Of a stretch of DNA of 64,000 nucleotides, positions 55,142-64,000 are shown piece after piece. The translations under genes and the position numbers were made by a program. The notes under the pieces are model-generated. The model did not search any database and was not told the origin of the DNA. It worked only from the letters and a program-made list of their open reading frames with translations. The DNA is taken from contig NZ_JAJQVM010000009.1 in assembly GCF_021234875.1 (NCBI RefSeq), positions 62,001 to 126,000 of the forward strand, in the 5' to 3' direction. The stretch's first letter is position 1, and each line of letters starts with the position of its first letter. This stretch comes from Marinibactrum halimedae (lineage in GTDB: Bacteria > Pseudomonadota > Gammaproteobacteria > Pseudomonadales > Cellvibrionaceae).

Positions 55142-56008
55142 GTGCGTGCGCTGGCTGAGTTCATCATGCAGGGGCGCGTGCAAGCGACCGTGGTGGCCCT
55201 GCTGGGTAGTTGGGTGCCACTCTTAAGTCCGGCAACGGTCGGGTTGGTAACTCTAAGGTTGGGTTATCATCAAGGTATTTGGATTTTTATAGCGGCGATT
55301 CTTCCAGCGGTCATTGCACCCTGGTGGAGTCCAGAAACGCCATTGCTAATGCTAATGGTGCTTTTGAATGTCACCAGTTTGTTTACCACACTGGTGGTTG
55401 CAGAAGCCTTACGCTGGATTCGCTCTTGGCCTGTGGCACTAATGCTTGCCACGATACTATCGGTAATGGCGGCAATTGTTGTTGGCCTGATCAATCCTCA
55501 AGATGTGGAGAATATTACCTCCGCTGCCAAAGAGGCTATTGAACAGCTCAATGCAACACAACAACAAAATGTACCATTACCAACAGAGCGATTCAGTTTA
55601 GGGATGCTGGGTTTTTTCAATGTGTTTGTGGCACTTATGGGGCTATTAATAGGCCGTTGGTTACAATCAATTGTGTATAACCCAGGGGGTTTCCAAGAAG
55701 AAATACACCAGCTGCGCTTACCGTCTTCTATGGCAATGGTGTGTGCTGGGGCATCAATATATTGTTGGTGGTTAGGTTCGGATTACTCTTGGTGGACCCT
55801 TCTTTTTGCGACACCACTTATGCTCAGTGGCATTGGTTTGGTGCATTGGTTTTGTAAATCCAAAAAGTTGCCAGCATTTTGGTTGGTTGCGTTTTACGCG
55901 GCTCTGTTATTGGTAAGTCCGCTGTCAATTTTGCTGGTGTTACTGGCGACATCGGATAGCTTTTTTAACGTACGCGAGCGGTTAGCGCGAATGCGCTCAG
56001 GTGAATAG
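55142..56008 (+). CDS. Conserved membrane protein between rpsR and rplI (DUF2232-like)
   Basis: A 288-residue polytopic inner-membrane protein with about seven to eight hydrophobic segments, some containing Trp and Pro (for example IFIAAILPAVIAPWW, LLMLMVLLNVTSLFTTLVVA). An equivalent gene sits at the same place in Pseudomonas and relatives, where the product begins MRALAEFIM. On that basis I choose GTG 55142 (VRALAEFIMQGR); TTG 55133 is an alternative. Neither has a clear Shine-Dalgarno sequence, so coupling with rpsR is likely. Its function is unknown; the position suggests coordination with ribosome output but does not show it. Confidence 0.85.
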   Translation: MRALAEFIMQGRVQATVVALLGSWVPLLSPATVGLVTLRLGYHQGIWIFIAAILPAVIAPWWSPETPLLMLMVLLNVTSLFTTLVVAEALRWIRSWPVALMLATILSVMAAIVVGLINPQDVENITSAAKEAIEQLNATQQQNVPLPTERFSLGMLGFFNVFVALMGLLIGRWLQSIVYNPGGFQEEIHQLRLPSSMAMVCAGASIYCWWLGSDYSWWTLLFATPLMLSGIGLVHWFCKSKKLPAFWLVAFYAALLLVSPLSILLVLLATSDSFFNVRERLARMRSGE

Positions 56009-56052
56009 CCAGAGATGGCTCGTAGCTACGACTTAATTAGAGGGTAAACGAG

Positions 56053-56502
56053 ATGGAAGTTATTCTGCTCGAAAAAGTGGGTAAGCTTGGTAATATCGGC
56101 GACAAAGTGGCTGTAAAAGCTGGTTTTGGCCGTAACTACTTGATCCCACAAGGTAAGGCTTTGCCTGCCAACGAAAAAAACTTGGCTGAGTTTGAAGCTC
56201 GTCGTTCCGAGTTGGAAGCGGCAGCGGCTGACAAACGTACTGCTGCTGAAGCCAGAGCTGAGAAATTGGCTGCGCTGGAAGCGGTGGTTATCACGGCTAA
56301 CGCAGGTGATGAAGGCAAGTTGTTCGGTTCTATTGGTACTCGTGATATCGCCGATGCAATCACTGCTGCAGGCGTTGAAGTCTCTAAAGCGGAAGTAAAG
56401 TTGCCAGAAGGTACTTTGCGTGAAGTGGGTGAGTTTGCTGTTGATATTCAAGTACACAGCGAAGTTATTCAGTCCGTTACGATTTCTGTAGAAGCTGAAT
56501 AA
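56053..56502 (+). CDS. rplI: 50S ribosomal protein L9
   Basis: A 149-residue protein of the L1-stalk base that helps maintain reading-frame fidelity. The N-terminal domain [19 protein letters not shown], then [16 protein letters not shown] is canonical, joined by a long Ala/Glu-rich helix to the C-terminal domain ([16 protein letters not shown]). It ends the ribosomal cluster, with a hairpin between it and dnaB. Confidence 0.98.
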   Translation: MEVILLEKVGKLGNIGDKVAVKAGFGRNYLIPQGKALPANEKNLAEFEARRSELEAAAADKRTAAEARAEKLAALEAVVITANAGDEGKLFGSIGTRDIADAITAAGVEVSKAEVKLPEGTLREVGEFAVDIQVHSEVIQSVTISVEAE

Positions 56503-56522
56503 GCGTCTGCACTTTTCGTAGG

Positions 56523-56554
56523 TTATGGCCGTTGCTCTGTTGTAGCGGCCATAA
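56523..56554 (+). terminator. Hairpin between rplI and dnaB
   Basis: The stem TTATGGCCG/CGGCCATAA is nearly extendable on the loop side. The following sequence is only moderately T-rich, so termination may be partial and allow read-through to dnaB. Confidence 0.55.
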
Positions 56555-56721
56555 TCGTATATCGCCTTTCTGCGTTACTTTTCTTGCATTCCTTCTTGAA
56601 AAATCCCACACCTATTTATTTAATCATACTTGCAAGTTGCGCCTCTGTTTTTGACAATTGTGTGCATTGTCTTTCTCTTATCTGATCCTCTTTTTAATAT
56701 GACTTTACCGAGCAGCCGCTG

Positions 56722-58155
56722 ATGAGTGACACAGAGCCAACACCCACCTCAGATTTTGACACTTATCACTCGGATATCACTTTTGATTCGGAGCGCTCGC
56801 AAGAGGCGATGGGGGTTCTGCCGCATTCTATCGAGGCAGAGCAGGCAGTACTGGGTGCACTGATGTTGGATAACAGTCGCTTTGATGCAGTGGCGGAAAT
56901 TTTGACAGAAGACGATTTTTTCCGCCAAGGACATCGTATGATCTTCCAGGTCATGATGTCATTGCAGCAGCAAGAGCAGCCTTTGGATGTCATCACTGTG
57001 GCAGAGGCTTTAGAAACCCATGAGTCTCTTGAGACGATTGGTGGATTACCCTATTTGGCGGAGTTGGCGGCGAATACACCGGGCTCGGTGAACATCGTCG
57101 CTTATGGTCAAATTGTTGTAGAGCGTGCGACGTTACGCCGATTAATTTCAACCGCCCACGAAATTAGCCGCAGCAGCATGAATCCTGCGGGATTGAGTGC
57201 AGATGACTTGCTTCAGTTAGCGGAAAAAAGTGTTGCGGAAATTGTCGAAAATCGCCCAAAACAAGGCGGTTTTCATGAAATGAATGCTCTGTTGAAAGAG
57301 ACGGTTAATCGTATTGATGAGCTCTTCAACTCGGATTCGGATATCACTGGGATATCCACAGGTTTGATGGATTTAGACCAACGTACTTCGGGTTGGCAGA
57401 ACGGTGAATTGGTGATTCTGGCTGCCCGTCCTTCCATGGGCAAAACGGCCCTTGCATTGAACTTTGTTGAAGCGTGTTTATTTACCCAAGGGCGACCGGC
57501 TTTAGTATTCAGTATGGAGATGCCGGCGAACTCATTGATGATGCGGATGCTGTCATCAGTAGGGCGTATTGATCAGGGTAAAATTCGTAACGGTAAGCTG
57601 GCCGAAGAAGATTGGCCGAAGTTATCCGCTGCGATGGGCAAGCTAAAAGACAAGAAACTCTTTATTGATGATACACCTGGCTTAACACCACAAGAAGTGC
57701 GTGCCCGTGTGCGTCGTATTGCTCGCGAACATGGTAATCCCGGTTTGGTGATGGTGGATTACCTTCAGTTGATGCAAGTTGCAGGTAAAAGCGAGGGTCG
57801 AACTCAGGAAATCTCTGAAATTTCTCGCTCCCTTAAGGCCCTAGCCAAAGAGTTTGATTGCCCTGTGGTGGCACTTTCCCAGCTAAATCGGAGTGTGGAG
57901 CAACGACCTAATAAACGCCCTATGAATTCAGATTTGCGTGAATCGGGTGCGATTGAGCAGGATGCTGATGTCATTTTGTTTATTTATCGAGATGAGTATT
58001 ACAACGAAGACAGCCCTGATAAAGGCGTGGCCGAGTTGATTGTCGGTAAGCAACGTAATGGTGAGGTGGGTACTTGTAGAGCGGCGTTTGTGGGTAAGTT
58101 TACGCGCTTTGAAAACCTCGCTCCCGAATATGGCGGCGAAAGTAGTGGTTTTTAA
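56722..58155 (+). CDS. dnaB: Replicative DNA helicase DnaB
   Basis: A 477-residue hexameric 5'-3' helicase. The N-terminal primase-interacting domain starts at LPHSIEAEQAVLGALMLDN. The RecA-like motor has Walker A in ARPSMGKTALA, Walker B in GLVMVDYLQLM, and the conserved SQLNRSVEQRPNKRPMNSDL with RESGAIEQDADVI. No intein interrupts the usual insertion site in the P-loop. It stands in its normal place after rplI. Confidence 0.98.
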   Translation: MSDTEPTPTSDFDTYHSDITFDSERSQEAMGVLPHSIEAEQAVLGALMLDNSRFDAVAEILTEDDFFRQGHRMIFQVMMSLQQQEQPLDVITVAEALETHESLETIGGLPYLAELAANTPGSVNIVAYGQIVVERATLRRLISTAHEISRSSMNPAGLSADDLLQLAEKSVAEIVENRPKQGGFHEMNALLKETVNRIDELFNSDSDITGISTGLMDLDQRTSGWQNGELVILAARPSMGKTALALNFVEACLFTQGRPALVFSMEMPANSLMMRMLSSVGRIDQGKIRNGKLAEEDWPKLSAAMGKLKDKKLFIDDTPGLTPQEVRARVRRIAREHGNPGLVMVDYLQLMQVAGKSEGRTQEISEISRSLKALAKEFDCPVVALSQLNRSVEQRPNKRPMNSDLRESGAIEQDADVILFIYRDEYYNEDSPDKGVAELIVGKQRNGEVGTCRAAFVGKFTRFENLAPEYGGESSGF

Positions 58156-58341
58156 TGATTATCCGTAACTATTCTTTGATAGCTTAAAAAGCGTCGAGCA
58201 GATTTTTTATTCTTTTATTTCAAATCGATTTTGTCTTTGGATTTTGTCGCTTGGCGATCAGTATACAAGCTGCGTTCGTGTGTGTATCATCGCGGCCCTT
58301 TGACAAGTTCATTGACTGCTTTGATACAGAGTCCAGCGGTT

Positions 58342-59199
58342 ATGCAAATTTTTCATCATGTTAAATCCATCCGTGAAGCACTTGATGCTGAGCGCGCCAA
58401 AGGGCGTCGAATTGGCTTTGTGCCCACAATGGGAAATCTTCATGCGGCCCACATTGAGCTCGTTAAAATTGCTCAAAAGAGCTGTGATGTGGTGGTGTGC
58501 AGTATTTTTGTGAACCCCTTGCAGTTTGGTTTAAACGAAGACTGGGACAAGTACCCACGTACGTTTCAGTCAGACTCCGAGAAGCTGGCGGCAGTGGCGT
58601 GTGATTACTTATTCTGCCCGGATGAGACCGAGATTTACCCCAATGGCATGGCTGAGCAAACCCGTGTGGTGGTGCCGACCATGACCGATGTGCTTTGTGG
58701 CGCCAGTCGTCCTGGGCATTTTGAGGGCGTTACCACTGTTGTGAGTAAGTTGTTCAATATTGTTCAGCCACACGAAGCCGTTTTCGGCATCAAAGATTTT
58801 CAACAATTAGCGGTTATTCGCCGCATGGTCGAAGACCTTTGTATGCCCATTACGATCATTGCGGGTGATATTATCCGAGAAGAAGACGGCTTAGCCATGA
58901 GTTCGCGTAATGGCTATTTAACGCCGGAAGAGCGCCCACGAGTTGTGCAGCTTTATAAAAGCTTGATGTGGGCAAAAGCTCAAATTGAAGCCGGGGTGAG
59001 AGATTTTCTGACGGTTGAGGCTCAGGCAAAAAGCCAGATTGAGGAGGCCGGTTTTAAGGTGGACTACTTTTCCATCTGTAATAGCAAAACTCTTGAGCCT
59101 GCTGCACATGATGATCTGGAAATTACGTTACTGGGTGCGATGTATACCAATGGTGCTCGTCTAATCGACAATCTCTCGTTGGTAAGAACTCCAAAGTAA
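58342..59199 (+). CDS. panC: Pantothenate synthetase
   Basis: Ligates pantoate and beta-alanine with ATP to form pantothenate. The 285-residue protein has [16 protein letters not shown] (HIGH-type site; here the motif reads H-A-A-H), [35 protein letters not shown] and the KMSKS-like loop [11 protein letters not shown] 58342 gives the canonical N-terminus; the open frame upstream is not family-like. panD follows after about 100 bases and supplies beta-alanine. panB, often upstream, is absent: dnaB precedes. Confidence 0.96.
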   Translation: MQIFHHVKSIREALDAERAKGRRIGFVPTMGNLHAAHIELVKIAQKSCDVVVCSIFVNPLQFGLNEDWDKYPRTFQSDSEKLAAVACDYLFCPDETEIYPNGMAEQTRVVVPTMTDVLCGASRPGHFEGVTTVVSKLFNIVQPHEAVFGIKDFQQLAVIRRMVEDLCMPITIIAGDIIREEDGLAMSSRNGYLTPEERPRVVQLYKSLMWAKAQIEAGVRDFLTVEAQAKSQIEEAGFKVDYFSICNSKTLEPAAHDDLEITLLGAMYTNGARLIDNLSLVRTPK

Positions 59200-59303
59200 A
59201 GTGAACGGTTAAGCAAAGCCGTTACCATTGCTATCGGCAAAAATGTTAGATTACGTTTTGAATTGAAATGCCCGTTGTGGCGTGATCGGAATTGAGGTGA
59301 ATC

Positions 59304-59684
59304 ATGCAAATTACCATGCTTAAAGGCAAGCTCCATATGGCCTGCGTTACCCAAGCTGAGTTGTGGTATGACGGATCCTGCGCTATTGACGCTAATTTAG
59401 TGGAATTGGCCGGTCTACGTGAATTCGAAAAAATCGATATCTACAATGTGAGTAATGGTGAGCGTTTTAGTACCTACGTTATTTTGGCGGAGGCTGGCTC
59501 TGGAACCATTTCAATGAATGGTGCGGCAGCTCGTCGAGTTCAAGTGGGTGATCGTATAATCATCGCTGCTTATGGGCAAATGTCTGAGGCTGAAGCCAAA
59601 GACTTCACGCCAAAGCTTGTGTATCTTCACGAAGATAACACCGTAGAGCGCACCACTAACACGATTCCTGTACAGGTCGCTTAG
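59304..59684 (+). CDS. panD: Aspartate 1-decarboxylase
   Basis: A pyruvoyl enzyme making beta-alanine from aspartate. The 126-residue proenzyme begins [20 protein letters not shown]. Self-cleavage occurs at G24-S25 in [11 protein letters not shown], creating the pyruvoyl group from S25. Later conserved parts are [27 protein letters not shown] and IIIAAYGQM. It lies directly after panC with GAGGTGA upstream of the ATG. Confidence 0.97.
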   Translation: MQITMLKGKLHMACVTQAELWYDGSCAIDANLVELAGLREFEKIDIYNVSNGERFSTYVILAEAGSGTISMNGAAARRVQVGDRIIIAAYGQMSEAEAKDFTPKLVYLHEDNTVERTTNTIPVQVA

Positions 59685-60085
59685 TTTTTCTCTCTTTTTG
59701 TAGGCTCGCGGCCTTATTACCGTGGGCCGTTACTTCATTTCTTCTCTTATCCCTTTCTCATTACTTTTTTCATTGCTTCCCTTTTTTCTCTTATTTGCTT
59801 TTGTAGGCGATCTCGTTGTTACGGGCGAGAATATATCGATTATTTTTTATTTGGGGTGATTTTTAGGATGATTACTGCTTAAAACCGCCACTTACGTTGT
59901 CATCCATAGCAAATATACACTACCGTTATCATTATTATCGTTTTTACTGCATGAACGGGTCGTATTGTTTACCTCTCTTTTTTATATTTTTTGCTTCTTT
60001 CTACTAGAGGAGGTGAAGAGGGAAAAATGAGAGGGAGGCGCAATACGGAACAACAATAACAAACAGCAGGAGTGCGAAAGCGGGT
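59685..60085. other. Intergenic region between panD and acs
   Basis: Begins with a pyrimidine-rich stretch and two related segments (TTTTGTAGGC...) that each precede a small GC hairpin (CGGCC/GGCCG near 59710; CTCG/CGAG near 59815); either could end the panD transcript. The acs promoter should lie in the AT-rich part from 59830 to 60000, but I could not fix it. A tiny frame with a strong ribosome-binding site lies at 60027-60059. pgi, found here in Pseudomonas, is absent. Confidence 0.4.
60027..60059 (+). CDS. Possible 10-residue leader peptide before acs
   Basis: A very purine-rich site (AGAGGAGGTGAAGAGGG) precedes an ATG that opens [10 protein letters not shown] and stops 26 bases before the acs start codon. 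The strong site combined with so short a frame suggests a translated leader, but the purine run may simply be the distant acs initiation enhancer. Confidence 0.2.
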   Translation: MRGRRNTEQQ

Positions 60086-62020
60086 ATGACTACTTCCATT
60101 CGAGCCGTCCCTGAAGTGTTGGCGCAACAAGCCCATATTGATTCACAACGCTATCAACAAGATTATGACCTGTCAGTTTCTGATCCAGGCCAATTCTGGT
60201 CGAAAAAAGCACAGGAATTTCTCACCTTTATTACCCCTTGGTCATCCGTTAGAGAGTTTGACTTCCGAACGGGGCAAGCCACTTGGTTTGATGGTGCCCA
60301 GCTCAATGTAAGTGCCAATTGCATTGATCGCCACCTGCCTGAACGAGCGAATCAGACCGCGATTATTTGGGAAAGCGATGAACCGGATGTCGATCAGAGT
60401 GTTACCTACCAGCAGCTCCATGACGAAGTGTGTCAGTTGGCCAATGTCATGAAGGATTTGGGGGTGAAAAAGGGAGATCGCGTGTGTATTTACATGCCTA
60501 TGATTCTTGAAGCCGCTTATGCCATGCTGGCGTGTGCTCGGATAGGGGCAATTCATTCGGTGGTGTTTGGCGGCTTCTCACCTGAGGCGTTGGCAGATCG
60601 TATTTTGGATGCCGATTGTCAATTAGTAATTACCGCTGATGAAGGGGTTAGAGGTGGTAGAAAGATTCCGTTGAAATCGAACGTAGATAAAGCATTACAG
60701 AAGTGTCCACGAGTGAAGAGCTGTCTTGTGGTGAGGCACACTCAAGCGGAAATCGATTGGATTGATGGGCGTGACGTGGATTATCGTGAAGCGACTGCTA
60801 GTGCCCCAGTGACATGTGAGCCTGAGGTGATGGAAGCGGAAGACCCTCTTTTCATCCTTTATACCTCCGGCTCAACTGGAAAGCCCAAGGGTGTTTTGCA
60901 CACGACGGCAGGCTACCTTTTGCAAGCAGCAATGACCCACAAATACGCCTTTGATTATCGAGAAGGTGAAGTGTATTGGTGTACGGCTGATGTGGGGTGG
61001 GTAACGGGGCATAGCTATATTGTTTATGGCCCCTTAGCGAATGGGGCGATTACTTTGATGTTCGAAGGGGTACCTACTTACCCAGATGCTTCTCGATGCT
61101 GGAATATAGTGGATAAGCATCAAGTCTCCATTTTTTACACGGCACCGACAGCTCTGAGAGCATTGATGGCAGCGGGAGATGAGCCGGTTACGAGCACCTC
61201 TAGAAAAAGCCTACGAATTTTGGGAACGGTGGGGGAACCCATTAACCCCGAAGCCTGGGAATGGTATTACCAAGTGGTGGGTGAAGCGCGTTGTCCGATT
61301 ATTGATACTTGGTGGCAAACGGAAACGGGTGCTCACATGTTGACGCCACTTCCGGGAGCCACTGCCTTAAAGCCTGGCTCGGCAACACGCCCTTTTTTCG
61401 GAGTAGAGCCCGTTCTTTTGGATGAGCAAGGGCAAGAAATAGAAGGGCCGGGCAGTGGGTCTTTGTGCATTAAATCTTCATGGCCGAGTCAAATTCGAAC
61501 TGTATACGGTGACCACCAGCGTCTAATTGATACCTATTTTAGTACCTATCCTGGGTATTACTTTACCGGTGATGGCGCACGACGGGATGAAGATGGGTAC
61601 TACTGGATAACAGGGCGGGTCGATGATGTGTTGAATGTGAGCGGTCACAGACTGGGTACAGCTGAAATCGAAAGTGCTCTGGTGCTTCATGAGAAAGTAG
61701 CGGAAGCGGCGGTGGTGGGTTTCCCTCATGATATCAAAGGACAAGGGATTTACGCCTATGTCACGTTGATGCTGGGTGAAGAGCCGTCTGAAGAGCTGAA
61801 AAAATCATTGATTCAGTTATGCATCGAAGAGATTGGGCCGATTGCTAAACCTGATTTGATCCAATGGGCGCCAGGGTTACCCAAGACTCGTTCGGGAAAG
61901 ATTATGCGTCGTATTCTTCGCAAAGTGGCTGCAGATGAGCTTGAAAACTTGGGAGATACCTCAACTTTGGCCGATCCTAATGTGGTACAGGGGTTGATTG
62001 CTGGGCGTTTGTCACTATAG
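60086..62020 (+). CDS. acs: Acetyl-CoA synthetase
   Basis: A 644-residue AMP-forming ligase that activates acetate to acetyl-CoA. Visible are the phosphate loop [31 protein letters not shown] (with the tryptophan that limits the pocket to acetate), the hinge [20 protein letters not shown] and the C-terminal lysine in [14 protein letters not shown] (about K605), the usual acetylation-controlled residue. [17 protein letters not shown] is typical of Acs rather than PrpE. CAGGAG lies 13 bases before the ATG. Confidence 0.95.
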   Translation: MTTSIRAVPEVLAQQAHIDSQRYQQDYDLSVSDPGQFWSKKAQEFLTFITPWSSVREFDFRTGQATWFDGAQLNVSANCIDRHLPERANQTAIIWESDEPDVDQSVTYQQLHDEVCQLANVMKDLGVKKGDRVCIYMPMILEAAYAMLACARIGAIHSVVFGGFSPEALADRILDADCQLVITADEGVRGGRKIPLKSNVDKALQKCPRVKSCLVVRHTQAEIDWIDGRDVDYREATASAPVTCEPEVMEAEDPLFILYTSGSTGKPKGVLHTTAGYLLQAAMTHKYAFDYREGEVYWCTADVGWVTGHSYIVYGPLANGAITLMFEGVPTYPDASRCWNIVDKHQVSIFYTAPTALRALMAAGDEPVTSTSRKSLRILGTVGEPINPEAWEWYYQVVGEARCPIIDTWWQTETGAHMLTPLPGATALKPGSATRPFFGVEPVLLDEQGQEIEGPGSGSLCIKSSWPSQIRTVYGDHQRLIDTYFSTYPGYYFTGDGARRDEDGYYWITGRVDDVLNVSGHRLGTAEIESALVLHEKVAEAAVVGFPHDIKGQGIYAYVTLMLGEEPSEELKKSLIQLCIEEIGPIAKPDLIQWAPGLPKTRSGKIMRRILRKVAADELENLGDTSTLADPNVVQGLIAGRLSL

Positions 62021-62119
62021 CTATAGCAAGATGAGCTTTTAAAAGTAGGAATTTTCACTTGCGTCTCTATTCGTGGGCGTGTCCAATCGGTTTATCCAGA
62101 TTTTCCGGAGGGGTAGAGC

Positions 62120-62701
62120 ATGAGTGAAGAAAAGTTGTTGTTTGAACAGGCCATGGAAGGTGTCACTCGGATAAGAAAAGAATCTCGGGTGCAGTTAAGC
62201 TCACCGTCAGATACCACCAATATACTGGCAAGACGAATGGCTGCCACGAATGAGGAGGTGTCTGATCAGAGCGCCTTAACGGGTGAAACCGACCATATTG
62301 AAATGCTAGACCCATTGGATGAGTTGGCGTTTAAACGTCCTGGCATTCAAAATGGGGTGTACCGCAATATGCGATTGGGGAAATACGGAATAGAAGCTCG
62401 GCTTGATTTGCATCGCATGACCGTCGATCAAGCGCGTCGTGCATTGTACCAATTCGTGCAAGATTGCGTAGAGCAGGACATTCGGTGTGCGTTAATTACT
62501 CACGGAAAAGGCGAAGGCCGAGGGCAGCCTCCCGTGCTAAAGAGCTGCGTGGCTCATTGGTTGCCCCAGCTTGACTTAATACAGGCATTTCATTCAGCGC
62601 AACGACATCATGGCGGCGTCGGGGCAACGTACATCATGTTGAAAAAATCAGAGCGTAAAAGGCAAGATGACCTTGAGCGCCATCAAAAGCGTCGTGGATA
62701 G
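62120..62701 (+). CDS. Smr-domain protein (SmrA/YdaL-like)
   Basis: A 193-residue protein with a C-terminal Smr domain, as found at the end of MutS2 and in small endonucleases. The core is ARLDLHRMTVDQARRAL, then CALITHGKGEGRG and a final strand AFHSAQRHHGGVGATYIML. The N-terminal 90 residues (DELAFKRPGIQNGVYRNMRLG) match the SmrA/YdaL subgroup. DxH and HGxG are the proposed catalytic residues of a DNA or RNA nicking activity. CCGGAGGGG precedes the ATG. Confidence 0.9.
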   Translation: MSEEKLLFEQAMEGVTRIRKESRVQLSSPSDTTNILARRMAATNEEVSDQSALTGETDHIEMLDPLDELAFKRPGIQNGVYRNMRLGKYGIEARLDLHRMTVDQARRALYQFVQDCVEQDIRCALITHGKGEGRGQPPVLKSCVAHWLPQLDLIQAFHSAQRHHGGVGATYIMLKKSERKRQDDLERHQKRRG

Positions 62702-62820
62702 AACAGTTTCGAAAAGAGTCTCAACCTGGTATTGAAACTGGGTATTGAGTAACAAAGTATTTAAAAGTACACGTTTTACACCACACATTAACAATATAAA
62801 GGATAAATAGGAGTTGACGT

Positions 62821-63378
62821 ATGAAGAAATTAATAGCTGCTGCGATTTTGGCGGCTGCCGCTCCCTTGGTTTCGGCGGCAGATTACACCTTTGATAAAGT
62901 ACACACTCAAATCTTGTTTAGTGTGAGCCACATGGGCTTTTCTAACTCAAACGGCGCATTTGTCGATTTTGATGGCAGCTTTAGCTTTGATGAAAAAGAT
63001 TACAGCAAGTCAAAAGTAGAAGTGACTATTGATACTAAAAGCATCGACATGAACGACGCCACTTGGAATGACCACATGATGAGCGAAAAGTGGTTCAATG
63101 TGGCGAAATTCCCGACGATGATGTTTAAGAGTAAAAGCGTGAAGAAAACCGGTGACAAAATGTTTGATGTCATGGGCGATTTAACTCTGAAAGGTGTGAC
63201 GAAGTCAGTAACATTGAAGACAAAGCTCAATAAAGTCGGTACTCAAATGGGTAAAGAGAAAGCCGGTTTCAGTGCTACTGCAACCATTGATCGTACCACT
63301 TTTGGTATGGATACCTTCGCGCCGATGATTGGAGCGGAAATTCCTATTCGTATTGAAGTGGAAGGCGTGAAGAAGTAA
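62821..63378 (+). CDS. YceI family periplasmic lipid-binding protein
   Basis: A 185-residue protein with a signal peptide of about 19 residues (ending VSA before ADYTF). The YceI beta-barrel is recognised by YTFDKVHTQILFSVSHMGFS, WFNVAKFPTMMFKSKSV and the C-terminal FGMDTFAPMIGAEIPIRIEV. Members bind polyisoprenoid or quinone-like molecules. The cytochrome b561 gene follows after a terminator; the two families are repeatedly neighbours, hinting at a shared role in periplasmic quinone chemistry. Confidence 0.93.
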   Translation: MKKLIAAAILAAAAPLVSAADYTFDKVHTQILFSVSHMGFSNSNGAFVDFDGSFSFDEKDYSKSKVEVTIDTKSIDMNDATWNDHMMSEKWFNVAKFPTMMFKSKSVKKTGDKMFDVMGDLTLKGVTKSVTLKTKLNKVGTQMGKEKAGFSATATIDRTTFGMDTFAPMIGAEIPIRIEVEGVKK

Positions 63379-63426
63379 ATACCGCTCTATTTCTTGCTGA
63401 TTTTATCAGTTCAGTAAGATTGAAAA

Positions 63427-63449
63427 AACGCCGCACAGTGTGTGGCGTT
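63427..63449 (+). terminator. Rho-independent terminator of the YceI gene
   Basis: The stem AACGCC-G-CACA/TGTG-T-GGCGTT (one G-T pair) has a tight loop, is preceded by an A-run and is followed by nine T residues. Confidence 0.92.
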
Positions 63450-63518
63450 TTTTTTTAAGTGAATTTCTTGTGTACACTGGGGCTGGTTTGTTCATAAATC
63501 ATTAAATACGAGACTACC

Positions 63519-64000
63519 ATGCAATTTAAAAACTCAGACAATACTTGGGGGTTGGTGAGTAAATCCCTTCATTGGATTATCGCACTGCTTATCTTTACCG
63601 CGATTGGTTTGGCCTTGGTAGCGGACGATATGCCCAATTCCCCTGAAAAAATTAAGTTATTTGTTTTTCACAAATCTCTCGGTATTACCGTACTGGCTTT
63701 GGCGATACTTCGCTTGGGTTGGAAATGGTTTACCCCGCAACCTAACGATGCCAAAGGCATTACTGGTACCAATGCCAAGCTTGCACATTTAGGGCACTGG
63801 GGGTTGTACGGGTTGATGTTTGCTTTACCTATCAGTGGTTGGGTGATGAATTCTGCCGCCGGGTTTCCTTTTCGTTGGATGAATTGGTTTACGGTGCCTC
63901 ATTTACCCGTATCAAAGTCATTACAGGGGCCTGCTCATTCTGCTCATGAATTATTATTTTTAGTGCTGGCGGTGGCGGTTATTGGTCATGTGGTGATGGC
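63519..64000 (+). CDS. Cytochrome b561 family protein, N-terminal part
   Basis: A diheme inner-membrane cytochrome b561 (bacterial CybB type), cut by the right window edge after 160 codons. The first helix contains the heme-ligand histidine in KSLHWIIALLIFTAIGLAL; the second holds FHKSLGITVLALAILRLGWKW; later HLGHWGLYGLMFALPISGWV and AHSAHELLFLVLAV supply further histidines. It likely oxidises quinol and reduces a periplasmic acceptor such as superoxide or a YceI-bound quinone. A strong terminator separates it from the YceI gene, so it probably has its own promoter. Confidence 0.92.
   Translation, partial: MQFKNSDNTWGLVSKSLHWIIALLIFTAIGLALVADDMPNSPEKIKLFVFHKSLGITVLALAILRLGWKWFTPQPNDAKGITGTNAKLAHLGHWGLYGLMFALPISGWVMNSAAGFPFRWMNWFTVPHLPVSKSLQGPAHSAHELLFLVLAVAVIGHVVM

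Noticed and set aside
57400-57460. Intein in DnaB
   Set aside because: The P-loop region reads straight through as in normal DnaB and the protein has standard length.

Overview
The window is chromosomal DNA of moderate GC content from a Gram-negative gammaproteobacterium, most likely a marine, polymer-degrading relative of the Pseudomonadales/Cellvibrionales. The reasons are two conserved gene orders (ptsP..lgt-thyA-folA, and rpsF-rpsR-membrane protein-rplI-dnaB) together with a TonB2-type energising operon and many secreted hydrolases. I see no tRNA or rRNA gene, CRISPR array, prophage or intact insertion sequence.

Layout. 1-4008: the end of ptsP, a shikimate kinase-like gene, lgt, thyA and folA. 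4319-9447: a six-gene operon (DUF3450 protein, TtpC-like ExbB, ExbB, ExbD, small TonB, TPR protein) that should harness the proton gradient for outer-membrane import. 9611-14487, minus strand: ilvD, argA and argE. 14562-17556: a TetR repressor divergent from fadH, with two near-identical palindromes bracketing a good promoter. 17724-27224: orphan creD, a GNAT gene, and the alpha-2-macroglobulin lipoprotein/pbpC pair. 27290-31875: an unknown small gene, a NYN-domain protein, an AlkB-like dioxygenase and a GH3 exo-glucosidase.

32165-41665: a visibly AT-rich pair of unknown genes (the most island-like segment), a membrane protein of unknown function, dipeptidyl peptidase IV, the SstT serine/threonine transporter and a secreted metzincin. 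The peptidases and SstT fit peptide scavenging. 41987-51179: an orphan ECF sigma factor with a Cys/His-rich N-terminus, a Suppressor-of-fused domain protein, a metallophosphoesterase lipoprotein on a coiled-coil stalk, a 1.6-kb AT-rich gap, a Ca-dependent PI-PLC-like lipoprotein, a candidate small RNA and an unknown lipoprotein. 51256-64000 returns to core genes: the YlqF/RbgA GTPase, an MscS-like protein, rpsF-rpsR-rplI-dnaB, panC-panD, acs, an Smr-domain protein, a YceI protein and the start of a cytochrome b561.

A theme that crosses gene boundaries is short, young-looking tandem duplication. Units of 13-18 bp occur in several intergenic regions, and units of 15 or 21 bp occur in-frame in the linkers of four envelope proteins. 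The best candidates for something undescribed are the AT-rich gene pair at 32165-34178, the sigma factor with its Cys/His cluster, the TetR/fadH operator architecture, the structured transcript near 49.9-50.1 kb, and the two accessory proteins of the TonB operon.
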